Origin: an uncultured Christensenella sp. | GTDB lineage: Bacteria > Bacillota > Clostridia > Christensenellales > Borkfalkiaceae | Direction of reading: 5' to 3' | DNA: 64,000 bases | Assembly (NCBI GenBank): GCA_910576655.1 | Contig: CAJTJC010000004.1 | Coordinates: 65,264-129,263 of the forward strand | Part shown: piece by piece, positions 53,803 to 62,192 of the stretch | Layout: every line of letters starts with the position of its first letter | How positions within the stretch are numbered: position 1 is the stretch's first letter | Notes under the pieces: generated by a model | Database searches by the model: none | Told to the model about the DNA's origin: nothing | Seen by the model: only the letters and a program-made list of their open reading frames with translations | Made by a program: the position numbers and the translations under genes

Positions 53803-55285
53803 GCCGTTTAAACGGTCTGAAAGTGAACATTTCAAGGCAGTAGAGGAAAGCGCCGCTGAACAGAGTGCAGGCAACCGCGCATATTACAATCTGCCAAATC
53901 GCGGCGACGTAGTGCGAAATAATGCCGTCGAGCAGTATTCCGAACGCGCAGGAGGAAAATGTCACTATAAGCGCGTGAGCGGAATATTTCAAATATTTAA
54001 GGTCCTTAATTGTCTTTTTAAGCAGTATAAGGTTTAACGTGCCCGTAATAAGGAAGCTTGCCGCAAGTCCTATCATATACGAATACACTCCGACGAAGCG
54101 GGTAAGCGCAACTATGCTTATTATCATAGCCGCCGCGCCTATAAGAAAATGTATAAGCGTTCTTCTTTCGCGGTTCATCGAATTGAGTACGGTCGTGGTA
54201 ATCATGGTTACGCACATGGGTATAAGCATAAACGAGCATCTTTGTACTATCTGTCCGCTCATTTCGTTGGAATATAGAAATTCGCCTATCTCGTCGCCGA
54301 GCACGAAAAGAATCGGTACCAGCAGCGCGGCTATAAACACGGCTGCCTTTATCGATTTTTCGACGTCGAATTTTACCTGAGCGGTCTTTTTTCTGTAAAA
54401 ATTTTCGGAAAGCTCTGGAGCGACCACCACGGAAATAGAGCCGATAAGCGCCGAAGGTATAAACAGAATAGGCAAACTCATTCCTATCGCAATTCCGTAA
54501 AGGCTTATCGCCTCGGAATTGTCAAGCCCGTAAGCCTTCATTAAAAGAAGGGGAAGCAGCACCGCAACCACGGAATTGAGCAGCGAGGTGGAGGTGCGCA
54601 TTGCGGTAATGGGCATAGACGCCGAGAACAGCGGTTTCAGCTGCCGCTTGGGGTTGACGAATTTTCCGCCCTTGTGGAAATACCAGAACAGCGAAACGCA
54701 GAACGAAAAAACGTAAGAAACCGCAACTGCAATCGTCGCCCTGCGCGCGCCGAGAACGGGGTCGGTAACGCCGTAAACGAGCACGCAGCCGAGTATTACC
54801 ATTACCGCGTCCTCCAAAAGCTCGATAACGCTGTACGGCACGAATTGCTTGTTTCCCCAGAACGAGCCGCGCATTACCGCGTATACGGAGGTAAGAATAA
54901 GCCCGGGCAAAAGTAAAAGAAAAATGTCGGTGCATCTGTCGTCCGAGAAAAGGAAACCCAGCGCGTTTCTGCCGAAAAACAGCAGTATGGCAATGGGAAT
55001 GGTGAACAGCAGGGTGCCGACGACGCCTGCGGTGACCGCGGCGTGCTTGCCGCGCACGTCGTTAACCGCGTTGTTTTTTGCCATAAGGCGGGATACGGTT
55101 ACGGGAATACCGCTTGACGCCGCCGTCAGAAATACCGCGAAAACGGAAAGACAAATCTGATAAATGCCTATGCCCTCCGCGCCGATAATGCGCGAAAGCA
55201 CTACGCGGTAGAAAAAGCTCATCATTTTTTCTATCGTAGAAAATACGGTAACTATTGCCGCCGATTTGTAGATGTTCTGCTTCAT
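53786..55285 (-). CDS. spoVB: SpoVB-like MOP-family flippase
   Basis: The 499-residue protein has 13-14 membrane segments and starts MKQNIYKSAAIVTVFSTI, with the SpoVB pattern FFYRVVLSRIIGAEGIGIYQ. The MOP (multidrug/oligosaccharidyl-lipid/polysaccharide) superfamily includes MurJ; SpoVB is needed for spore cortex, moving lipid-linked precursors. Its name rests on similarity to SpoVB more than MurJ. No Shine-Dalgarno is seen before the ATG. Confidence 0.85.
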   Translation of the reverse strand: MKQNIYKSAAIVTVFSTIEKMMSFFYRVVLSRIIGAEGIGIYQICLSVFAVFLTAASSGIPVTVSRLMAKNNAVNDVRGKHAAVTAGVVGTLLFTIPIAILLFFGRNALGFLFSDDRCTDIFLLLLPGLILTSVYAVMRGSFWGNKQFVPYSVIELLEDAVMVILGCVLVYGVTDPVLGARRATIAVAVSYVFSFCVSLFWYFHKGGKFVNPKRQLKPLFSASMPITAMRTSTSLLNSVVAVLLPLLLMKAYGLDNSEAISLYGIAIGMSLPILFIPSALIGSISVVVAPELSENFYRKKTAQVKFDVEKSIKAAVFIAALLVPILFVLGDEIGEFLYSNEMSGQIVQRCSFMLIPMCVTMITTTVLNSMNRERRTLIHFLIGAAAMIISIVALTRFVGVYSYMIGLAASFLITGTLNLILLKKTIKDLKYLKYSAHALIVTFSSCAFGILLDGIISHYVAAIWQIVICAVACTLFSGAFLYCLEMFTFRPFKRLISKS

Positions 55286-55357
55286 TTTATATTATTCTAC
55301 AAAATTCTTGTCCGGATTATGAACGTATTTGAATTAGTCTGCGTATAATATTATAAA

Positions 55358-55639
55358 ATGTTTACGCTGATTACAGACAGAAGCAGATATTTTAAAATAA
55401 AGCGCGGACAAAGCGCGGGGGAAGTGGAGACGGAGCTGAACACGCCCGTGTTCGGGCAGGCGTTCGCGGGGATGGTCGTATCCGTCGAGGCGGAGCGGCT
55501 TGTAAGAATAAGCGCGGGCGTCGGCGACAGCTATCGCACTCTCGCCGCAAAATACGGCGCGGACGAAAACCGCTTAAAGCGTTTAAACGGCGGCAAGCCC
55601 GTATATCCTACCTGTAAAATATTTGTACCGAAAAAATAA
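55358..55639 (+). CDS. Small LysM-like protein
   Basis: The 93-residue protein ends with a single LysM-like repeat (VGDSYRTLAAKYGADENRLKRLNGGKPVYPTCKIFVP). The N-terminal 50 residues are beta-rich and not recognised. No signal peptide is visible. The TATAAT at 55344-55349 lies 8 nt before the ATG and no ribosome-binding site is seen. It may bind peptidoglycan or act as a spore coat part; inference only. Confidence 0.65.
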   Translation: MFTLITDRSRYFKIKRGQSAGEVETELNTPVFGQAFAGMVVSVEAERLVRISAGVGDSYRTLAAKYGADENRLKRLNGGKPVYPTCKIFVPKK

Positions 55640-55651
55640 TGCGCGTCTTTA

Positions 55652-55679
55652 ACGCACTGAAAAAGCGTGACATATAATA
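55652..55679 (+). promoter_or_regulatory. Possible sigma-K-type promoter
   Basis: CATATAATA at 55671-55679 matches the sigma-K -10 pattern CATANNNTA, with AC at 55652-55653 17 bp upstream. It also contains TATAAT, but no -35 for the housekeeping sigma factor is clear. The sigma-K reading is uncertain. Confidence 0.35.
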
Positions 55680-55732
55680 TATTAAAGAAATTCGCGTTTA
55701 TTACGCGGAGAAAAGAAACAACGGAGGTCAAA

Positions 55733-56389
55733 ATGTCATTCTTTTCAAATTTTCACTCGGATAAATGTCCCGGCACAATCAGCGGCAATCCCTTAAACGG
55801 GCTGTGTGAAAAGGTGTGCATTCAGGCGCAAAAAATATTCGATGCCTGCATTAAGCAGATTCAGATAGAAAATTATACCTTAACTCTCACCGACAACGTA
55901 CCCGGCGACCCTACATATCCATTAACCTTCATAAGCGCGCGGTCTACCCAGTCCGCAGGCGTAATAACTAATCTCAACGTCGAAAGGCTTGCCGATAAGC
56001 CCGGCTGCGCGAGAGTGCAGGCGACGGTCGGTATCCCCGTCGAGGTTGCCTATACCGACGCAAACGGAACGGAGGGGGTTGCAAACGCAACGATAACCGT
56101 ATCGCACGACGTATTGCTTTTCGTTCCCGCTCCGTCGATTATGCCTTACAAAATTACTGCGGAGGTAAGCGCTGTTTGCGCGGAAGGTACGTTCAATCCC
56201 GACGGCAACACATTCTCCGTAAACGTCTGCCTGACGACGATTTTAAAGGTTGCAATCGACGTCGAAATCCTCGTGCCCAGCTACGGCTATTGTGCAATAC
56301 CTCCCGCGCAGGACTACTCGCAGGAAGTATGTACGGGGTTCTTCGAGCTGCCGCTATATCCTCAGGGCAAAACCTGTTCAAAGCAATAA
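55733..56389 (+). CDS. Cysteine-rich coat-like protein
   Basis: The 218-residue protein has no signal peptide and carries cysteines at CPG, LCEKVC, DAC, and again in VCAEGTF and CTGFFEL, with a central beta-rich domain (ATVGIPVEVAYTDANG, TVSHDVLLFVPAPS). The pattern resembles spore coat proteins of Clostridia. The ATG at 55733 has GGAGG upstream; the in-frame ATG at 55667 overlaps the promoter. A sigma-K-like element precedes it. Its place in the spore is inferred. Confidence 0.55.
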   Translation: MSFFSNFHSDKCPGTISGNPLNGLCEKVCIQAQKIFDACIKQIQIENYTLTLTDNVPGDPTYPLTFISARSTQSAGVITNLNVERLADKPGCARVQATVGIPVEVAYTDANGTEGVANATITVSHDVLLFVPAPSIMPYKITAEVSAVCAEGTFNPDGNTFSVNVCLTTILKVAIDVEILVPSYGYCAIPPAQDYSQEVCTGFFELPLYPQGKTCSKQ

Positions 56390-56392
56390 ATC

Positions 56393-56418
56393 AAAGGCGA
56401 AGCGCAAGCTTCGCCTTT
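56393..56418 (+). terminator. Terminator after the coat-like gene
   Basis: AAAGGCGAAGC pairs with GCTTCGCCTTT around GCAA; a short AT-rich stretch follows. Confidence 0.8.
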
Positions 56419-56514
56419 AAATTTGCCTTATTTATAGTATTATGCGTGACATAATCGCCTTATTTTGCCCGCAAAACGCTTTAAAATATAATAAAAGTGT
56501 GTTATAATGTAAAC

Positions 56515-57210
56515 ATGCAAATATTTTCAATAAGCGATTTGCACCTTTCGGGAAAAGCCGACAAGCCAATGGACGTGTTCGGCGCGGGCTGGGAAAATCA
56601 CTTTGAAAAAATTAAATCAGACTGGCAAAGCAAGGTTACCGACGACGACGTCGTGCTTATCTGCGGCGATATTAGCTGGGGTACCGACCTCGAAGAAGGA
56701 CTGTTCGATTTGCAGTCGCTAAGCGGGCTTAAAGGCAGAAAGGTCTTTATTCGCGGCAACCACGATTACTGGTGGAACGGCATAACCAAGCTTCGCCGCG
56801 CCGCGCCGGACGACAGCTTTTACTTTCTTCAAAACGATTGCGTGCGGTTCGGTAACGTGATAATTTGCGGCTCTCGCGGGTGGACCTGCCCCGGCAGCTC
56901 GGACTATTCCGAGCATGACGAAAAGCTTTATCTAAGGGAAGCCGAGCGGTTCAAGCTCTGCTTTAAAGAGGTCGCAAAAATCCGAGGCGAGGGCGACAGG
57001 GTTATCGCAATGATACATTATCCGCCGTTTTCGGTTAAATCGCCCGATACTGCGTTTACCAGGCTGTTTGCCGAAAATGCAGTAGAAAAAGTGGTTTTCG
57101 GTCATATCCACGGCGAAATATTTTTTCCTTTCCGCACCGTTAAGGACGGAATAGAATACGTGCTCACCTCGTGCGATAAGGTCAATTTTACTCTTCAAAA
57201 AATAATTTAA
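56515..57210 (+). CDS. Metallophosphoesterase
   Basis: The 231-residue calcineurin-like enzyme has the metal motifs SDLHLSG, CGDISWG, GNHDYWW and a late GHIHGE. It probably hydrolyses a phosphoester; family members include exported and cytoplasmic types, and no signal peptide is present here. The ATG at 56515 is 6 nt after a TATAAT (56503-56508) and has no Shine-Dalgarno, so the mRNA is probably leaderless; an in-frame ATG at 56497 would lie upstream of that -10. Confidence 0.85.
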   Translation: MQIFSISDLHLSGKADKPMDVFGAGWENHFEKIKSDWQSKVTDDDVVLICGDISWGTDLEEGLFDLQSLSGLKGRKVFIRGNHDYWWNGITKLRRAAPDDSFYFLQNDCVRFGNVIICGSRGWTCPGSSDYSEHDEKLYLREAERFKLCFKEVAKIRGEGDRVIAMIHYPPFSVKSPDTAFTRLFAENAVEKVVFGHIHGEIFFPFRTVKDGIEYVLTSCDKVNFTLQKII

Positions 57211-57240
57211 CCGCGCAAGCCTTTTGGGCTGCGCGGTTTA
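57209..57240 (+). terminator. Hairpin terminator
   Basis: AACCGCGC (57209-57216) pairs with GCGCGGTT (57231-57238), continued by AGCC/GGCT. It is followed by TTATTTT and also serves the minus-strand gene. Confidence 0.8.
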
Positions 57241-57242
57241 TT

Positions 57243-57926
57243 TTAAAAGGTTTTAAACGCGTATTTCTGTTCCTTGAAATATCTGATAATGTTTTTCAGC
57301 GCCTTTGCGGTAGTGGTCTTTGTCGTCGAATCGTGCGCAAGCAGCACGACGGTATCGCGTCCCTTAGACGTGTCAACGGCGCTTTTATACAGAATTTCGG
57401 GCGGGGCGGAATAGTATTCAGCGTCGCAGACCGAAGCGTTCCAGTCCACGCACTTCATGCCGTGCGCCCTTACGGCGGAAACAAGTCTGTCGCTCAGTCC
57501 GTAGCTGCCGCCGGGGAAGCGGTAAACGTCGGTATAGCTGCCCGTAACGTCCTTAATAATTTTATTGCATTTGTCTATATCTTCTATAAGGTTTTCGGGC
57601 GACGCGTAAATGTGCCCGTACTTGTGCGAATAGGAATGTACGGCAACGGTGTGCCCCTCGGCAATCTCGCGCTCTAACAGGTATTTTCTGCTTTCGGCGG
57701 CGGACCCGACGATAAAGAAGGTAGCTTTGACGTTTTCCTCTTTAAGCACGTCGAGAATTTTCGGCGTAACGCGGTCGCTGGGGCCGTCGTCAAAGGTCAG
57801 GTAAACCGACTTTTCCGTGCCTGTGTCAGCAAACACGTCGCCGCCGTTAAAAATTTGACTGCACATTACCAGAATAAGCACAAACGCCAGCAGCATGGCG
57901 CAATAGGCGTGATAATTTCTGTTCAT
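57243..57926 (-). CDS. Polysaccharide deacetylase, PdaA-like
   Basis: The 227-residue protein has an N-terminal membrane anchor (about 8-30) and a NodB domain: LTFDDGPS, HSYSHKYG and RFPGGSYG. It deacetylates peptidoglycan or related glycans outside the cell. With CwlD in the window, a PdaA-like role in muramic delta-lactam formation is possible, but the family also includes vegetative deacetylases. Confidence 0.85.
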   Translation of the reverse strand: MNRNYHAYCAMLLAFVLILVMCSQIFNGGDVFADTGTEKSVYLTFDDGPSDRVTPKILDVLKEENVKATFFIVGSAAESRKYLLEREIAEGHTVAVHSYSHKYGHIYASPENLIEDIDKCNKIIKDVTGSYTDVYRFPGGSYGLSDRLVSAVRAHGMKCVDWNASVCDAEYYSAPPEILYKSAVDTSKGRDTVVLLAHDSTTKTTTAKALKNIIRYFKEQKYAFKTF

Positions 57927-57973
57927 ATCCGTATGATGTGCAGAATTTTGGAATTTACTTCCTTTTTTGAAAA

Positions 57974-58630
57974 TTAATTGAGTTCCGCGTTGATAATTCT
58001 GTCGGCAAGCGCAATCTGAATATATCGCATATTTTTCGAAAGCAGAAAACCGCCGCTTACGTTTTTACATTCCTCTACGGCGGATTGCAGGCTTTGCGTA
58101 AAGCAGTTGGCGGGGTTGTTTTTCAGCAATCCGTTCAGCGAGTCGGTAATAGAGGTAAGCAGTTGTTTTGCCTTGCTCTGCGAAAGCGAGCCCGTATCCA
58201 GTCCGTTCGCGCACTCGTAAGCAAGCGCGGAAAGCGAGTTCAGGGTTTTAAGGTTTCCCAAGTAAAGCTGCTCGTTTTTCTTTGCGTTGCTGCCTTGCAG
58301 ACGGTATTGCTTGGTTTCTATTTTCAGAACGGAACATTCTAAATCCCGCTCCTTAAGTTTCGCGCAAACGGAATCGGCTTCGTCGCTCTTGTAGTAGCAG
58401 GAAAGCGTAACGTAATAATTGCCGCCGTGCGGTAGTATATATCCCGCGCCGCCGTAGCTTGAAACGGTTTTGGAAATCGCGTCGGCAGAAATTGCGTTGT
58501 CGGTCATTCTGTAACATACGAAGTAGTACGTCGCTTTGAAATCGAGCTTACCGCCCGAACAGGTGGCCGCGCAAAGGCAGATAATCACCGTTGCGGTAAC
58601 GATAGCGGCAAGCGCGGAAAACATTTGCAT
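57974..58630 (-). CDS. Anchored unknown protein beside the deacetylase
   Basis: The 218-residue protein has an N-terminal membrane segment (about 5-25) and an extracytoplasmic domain with a beta-rich start (YYFVCYRMTD, YYVTLSCYYK) that recalls a SPOR domain, then a helical half. The ATG at 58630 has AAAAAGG 7 nt upstream; the upstream in-frame ATG at 58651 overlaps a TATAAT at 58652-58657 that should be the promoter. Function unknown. Confidence 0.65.
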   Translation of the reverse strand: MQMFSALAAIVTATVIICLCAATCSGGKLDFKATYYFVCYRMTDNAISADAISKTVSSYGGAGYILPHGGNYYVTLSCYYKSDEADSVCAKLKERDLECSVLKIETKQYRLQGSNAKKNEQLYLGNLKTLNSLSALAYECANGLDTGSLSQSKAKQLLTSITDSLNGLLKNNPANCFTQSLQSAVEECKNVSGGFLLSKNMRYIQIALADRIINAELN

Positions 58631-58705
58631 AGATAAGCCTTTTTTAACCATATTATATGATATTTCATTTCCTTAATAAATATTTGATTATAACCGTAAA
58701 ATTGC

Positions 58706-58733
58706 TTGCAAATTTTCAAATTTTTGTTATAAT
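58706..58733 (+). promoter_or_regulatory. Promoter of tRNA-Thr
   Basis: TTGCAA at 58706-58711 and TATAAT at 58728-58733 have a 16-bp spacer, 10 nt before the tRNA. Confidence 0.8.
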
Positions 58734-58743
58734 AATATTGTTC

Positions 58744-58819
58744 GCTAATATGGCTCAGCTGGTAGAGCAGCTGATTCGTAATCAGCAGGTCGCCGGTTCG
58801 AATCCGGCTATTAGCTCCA
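58744..58819 (+). tRNA. tRNA-Thr (CGU)
   Basis: The 76-nt gene has a 7-bp acceptor stem (GCTAATA with TATTAGC), the D-arm GCTCAGCTGGTAGAGC, an anticodon arm CTGAT-TCGTAAT-CAG with anticodon CGT at 58777-58779, the T-arm GGTTCGAATCC, discriminator T and an encoded CCA. It has its own promoter and terminator, so it is a single-gene unit. Confidence 0.97.
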
Positions 58820-58821
58820 AC

Positions 58822-58857
58822 AAAGTGCCCGAAACGATATTCGGGCACTTTATTTTT
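58822..58857 (+). terminator. Terminator after tRNA-Thr
   Basis: AAAGTGCCCGAA pairs with TTCGGGCACTTT around ACGATA, then ATTTTT. Confidence 0.9.
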
Positions 58858-58889
58858 AAAAATTATTTTATAATTGAAGAAAAGGCATC

Positions 58890-61076
58890 ATGAAAAGAAT
58901 ATTCAAAGGTAAAATTTTATTTGCAATTTCGTTTATTGCGGTCTTTATCGCGGCGGTATTTTCTGTCGCTTGCAAAGAAGACGATACCCGCACGTTTAAA
59001 TTTACGGAGCAGGTGGGGACTATTTCAAACCCCGGAATAGGCTACACTACGACCGACTGGTATCACACCGCAGTCGGCGATACTAAGCCGCGCGACAGGC
59101 AGGGCGATATTGTGCTGTTTTTCATTGATTTAAGTCCTTTTTCTTCGGGTGCAAACGGTAAGGGCGTTGACTACGACCTCGACGAACGGTTTTTTACCTC
59201 GCTGAGAGCAACTTTTGAAAATTGCCGCAACAACGGTTCGACTGTCGCGGTTCGGTTCAGATACGACGAAAACGGCAAATCAGACCCCGAGCCCGCCTCG
59301 TTCGGGCAGGTTTTAAAGCATATTTCACAAATTAAAAGCAGCGGAGTTTTGCAAGATTATAAGGATATACTTATGTTCGTCGAAAGCGGCTTCGTCGGCA
59401 AGTGGGGCGAACAGCACGGCGGTAAATATACCGACGTCGAGCATAAAGCAAAGCTGTTAAAGGCAATGCTCGACTGCGTTCCGTCACCTGTACCCGTAAC
59501 GGTGCGAACGCCGGACACTTTTGCAAAATACGTAGGCTTAGACAGAAGCGAGCTTGCCGACTACGTTGCCGAGAAGGGCAGCGATGCGGCGCGGGTGGGG
59601 CTTTATAACGACGGTTATATGGGGTCTGATACCGACCTCGGTACCTACGCAAACCGTGAAATTGAAACGCAGTGGCTTTCAAACCAGACCTCGGCTTACT
59701 TCGGCGGCGAGTTTTCGGGCAATATCGAATTTGCTCAGAAATACGACGCCTATCTACCCGAAAACTGTATACCCGAGATGTATAAGACGCATTTAAGCTA
59801 CGTAAACGGCAATATTTTCGAGCTTTACAAGGACTACGTTTTTGATAAAAATTACGACGTCGCGGGCTTCGACAATTCCGCATATTACGGTCAGAGCGTA
59901 TTTCGGTTTATACGCGACCACCTCGGTTATCGTTTCGTGCTTACAGAAAGCTCTTTCCCGAAGACCGTTGAGAGGGGCGGAAACTTGGAATTTTCGTTCA
60001 CCGTAACAAACAACGGCTTTGCAAACCCGATAAAAAAGCAGAACTGCGAAGTGATTTTTGAGAAGGACGGTAGATTTGTAAAGACCGAAGTCGGACTCGA
60101 CCCAATGCAGTGGTACTCCGGCAGCACCGTTAAAAATCAGCCCGTAATTAAACTTCCCGCGTTAATGGAAGCGGGCGAGTGGAAGGTATATTTCAAAAGC
60201 TCGGTTGGGGTAAACCCGCTGTCGCAGTACGGCTTCCGTTCCGTACGTTTTGCAAGCAACGACGTTTGGAATGAAGCTCTCGGTGCAAATTATCTGGGCT
60301 GCGTGGAAATTACGGCTTCCGAAGATAATATCGCCGACAACGGTATCGGTGAAGCGGGTAAAGCTTTAAAGCCCGCGCATTTATACTCGTTCGGCGGCAA
60401 AACCGTTATTGACGGCGCTCGTTCTGACGGCGAGTGGACTGAAGACGATGTGATTACCGACAACGGTCAATACCGATTGTATGCAAAATGCGACGAGGAC
60501 AATCTTTATATTATGGCGGACGTTCCGCACGGCGCCAAAGCCCCCGTGTTCAATTTCCGCGCCCAAAACGAGGATAACGGACAAACGTACTGGCTGTATA
60601 GGCAGTCGAACGGATTTATTTACTTCAATCACGACGACAAAACGGGGCACGCTGGTTTAAGCGTAAAATACAGCGATAATCTTTGCGAGTTCGCAATTCC
60701 TTTCTATATGCTGGAATTGACGAACGGAACGACTTTGTCGGGCATTAGCGTGTCCGTGCAGGACAGCGAGGACGGGTGGAAAGGCACGGGCAGCGTTAAG
60801 CTTGACGAAAGCTATGAAATAAGACCCGATTTTACGCTTTTCAACGCGGTGGAAAAGCCGACCGTAAGCCGTGGCGACGGGTATGATATTGTGCTTGAAA
60901 CTGACGCTGACGTGAAAGAGGTCGTCTGGTATTTGGACGGGCGGGCTGTTGAAGACGAAAGCTCGGCAATATTGAAGCTTTTTAATATTCAGACCGACTG
61001 CGTTGTAAGCGCAAAAATCACTACGGCAAAGGGTTCGGTAAAACAAGCCGTGCTGGCTGAAATAAAGGTAAAATAA
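58890..61076 (+). CDS. DUF4874/DUF4832-like lipoprotein with CBM9-like C-terminus
   Basis: The 728-residue protein has a lipobox-like FSVAC (lipid Cys C28, slightly atypical at -3), a TIM-barrel-like region matching the DUF4874 and DUF4832 pair (NPGIGYTTTDWYH; VRFRYDENG; VESGFVGKWGEQHGG), a beta domain and a C-terminal module (GEWTEDDVITDNGQYRLYAKC) that resembles CBM9. It is probably a surface glycosidase-like or glycan-binding protein; no catalytic residues are assigned. Ribosome-binding site AAAGG. Confidence 0.75.
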   Translation: MKRIFKGKILFAISFIAVFIAAVFSVACKEDDTRTFKFTEQVGTISNPGIGYTTTDWYHTAVGDTKPRDRQGDIVLFFIDLSPFSSGANGKGVDYDLDERFFTSLRATFENCRNNGSTVAVRFRYDENGKSDPEPASFGQVLKHISQIKSSGVLQDYKDILMFVESGFVGKWGEQHGGKYTDVEHKAKLLKAMLDCVPSPVPVTVRTPDTFAKYVGLDRSELADYVAEKGSDAARVGLYNDGYMGSDTDLGTYANREIETQWLSNQTSAYFGGEFSGNIEFAQKYDAYLPENCIPEMYKTHLSYVNGNIFELYKDYVFDKNYDVAGFDNSAYYGQSVFRFIRDHLGYRFVLTESSFPKTVERGGNLEFSFTVTNNGFANPIKKQNCEVIFEKDGRFVKTEVGLDPMQWYSGSTVKNQPVIKLPALMEAGEWKVYFKSSVGVNPLSQYGFRSVRFASNDVWNEALGANYLGCVEITASEDNIADNGIGEAGKALKPAHLYSFGGKTVIDGARSDGEWTEDDVITDNGQYRLYAKCDEDNLYIMADVPHGAKAPVFNFRAQNEDNGQTYWLYRQSNGFIYFNHDDKTGHAGLSVKYSDNLCEFAIPFYMLELTNGTTLSGISVSVQDSEDGWKGTGSVKLDESYEIRPDFTLFNAVEKPTVSRGDGYDIVLETDADVKEVVWYLDGRAVEDESSAILKLFNIQTDCVVSAKITTAKGSVKQAVLAEIKVK

Positions 61077-61081
61077 TACTT

Positions 61082-61111
61082 AAAGCGGCGATTTTGATAA
61101 ATCGCCGCTTT
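61082..61111 (+). terminator. Terminator
   Basis: AAAGCGGCGATTT pairs with AAATCGCCGCTTT around TGAT. Confidence 0.85.
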
Positions 61112-61119
61112 GCCTACCG

Positions 61120-61148
61120 TTGACATTTTTCAAAAATTGTAATAACAT
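61120..61148 (+). promoter_or_regulatory. Promoter of galE
   Basis: TTGACA at 61120-61125 and TAACAT at 61143-61148 have a 17-bp spacer, 30 nt before galE. Confidence 0.7.
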
Positions 61149-61178
61149 TAGTATATACATAAAATCAAGGAGAACAGA

Positions 61179-62192
61179 ATGAAAATTTTAGTTACGGGCG
61201 GCGCCGGCTACATCGGCACGCATACCTGCGTCGAGCTTCTCGAAAAAGGCTACGAGGTAGCGGTAATCGACAACTTTTACAATTCCAGCCCGAAGAGTAT
61301 AGAGAGGGTTAAAGCAATTACGGGCAAGGACGTAAAGCTGTATGAGGGCGACGTGCGCGATAAAGCGTTGCTTGAAAAAATATTCACCGAAAACACAATA
61401 GACTGCGTAATTCATTTCGCGGGACTTAAAGCGGTTGGCGAAAGTTGCGAAAAGCCGATAGAATATTATGATAACAATATCGGCGGAACGCTTGCGCTCG
61501 TCGACGTTATGGCAAAGCACGGTTGCAAAAAATTAGTCTTTTCGTCGTCGGCGACCGTCTACGGCGACCCCGAGGTGCTGCCGCTTACAGAGGATTGCGC
61601 TATCGGCGGAACGACAAACCCGTACGGTACAAGCAAGCTGTTTCAGGAAAGAATACTGTCCGACCTGTACGCTTCGGATAACGGCTGGACGGTTATACTG
61701 TTAAGATATTTCAATCCCGTCGGCGCGCATAAGAGCGGTCTTATAGGCGAGGACCCTCAGGGCATACCCAACAATCTGACGCCCTATATCGCCAAGGTTG
61801 CCGTGGGCGAGCTTAAAGAAGTCGGCGTATTCGGCAACGACTATCCCACGCCCGACGGAACGGGAGTGCGCGACTATATTCACGTGGTAGACCTTGCTTT
61901 GGGGCACGTAGCGGCAATAGAAAACGTGACAAGCAGCGGGGTGTTCGTCTATAACCTCGGCACGGGCATAGGCTATTCCGTTTTGGACGTAATTCACGCG
62001 TTTGAAAAGGCGTGCGGACATAAGCTGCCGTATGCAATAAAGCCGAGAAGGGCAGGCGACATAGCGGCATGCTATGCCGATGCGGGCAAGGCGAAAAAGG
62101 AGCTCGGTTGGCAGGCGGTGTACGGGATTGACGATATGTGCGCGTCGCTATGGAAGTGGCAGAGTATGAATCCCAAGGGGTACAAGGAATGA
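61179..62192 (+). CDS. galE: UDP-glucose 4-epimerase
   Basis: The 337-residue short-chain dehydrogenase has GGAGYIGTHT (NAD binding), SSSATVYG and the catalytic pair Tyr-x-x-x-Lys in NPYGTSK, and RYFNPVGAHKSG. It interconverts UDP-glucose and UDP-galactose, supplying sugars for surface polysaccharides. Length is typical. AAGGAG precedes the ATG. It is coupled to the next gene by an ATGA overlap. Confidence 0.97.
   Translation: MKILVTGGAGYIGTHTCVELLEKGYEVAVIDNFYNSSPKSIERVKAITGKDVKLYEGDVRDKALLEKIFTENTIDCVIHFAGLKAVGESCEKPIEYYDNNIGGTLALVDVMAKHGCKKLVFSSSATVYGDPEVLPLTEDCAIGGTTNPYGTSKLFQERILSDLYASDNGWTVILLRYFNPVGAHKSGLIGEDPQGIPNNLTPYIAKVAVGELKEVGVFGNDYPTPDGTGVRDYIHVVDLALGHVAAIENVTSSGVFVYNLGTGIGYSVLDVIHAFEKACGHKLPYAIKPRRAGDIAACYADAGKAKKELGWQAVYGIDDMCASLWKWQSMNPKGYKE

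Noticed and set aside
58585..58848. Minus-strand frame across the tRNA gene
   Set aside because: It is antisense to tRNA-Thr; the GDLLITNQLLYQLSH stretch is the well-known false product of this tRNA sequence.
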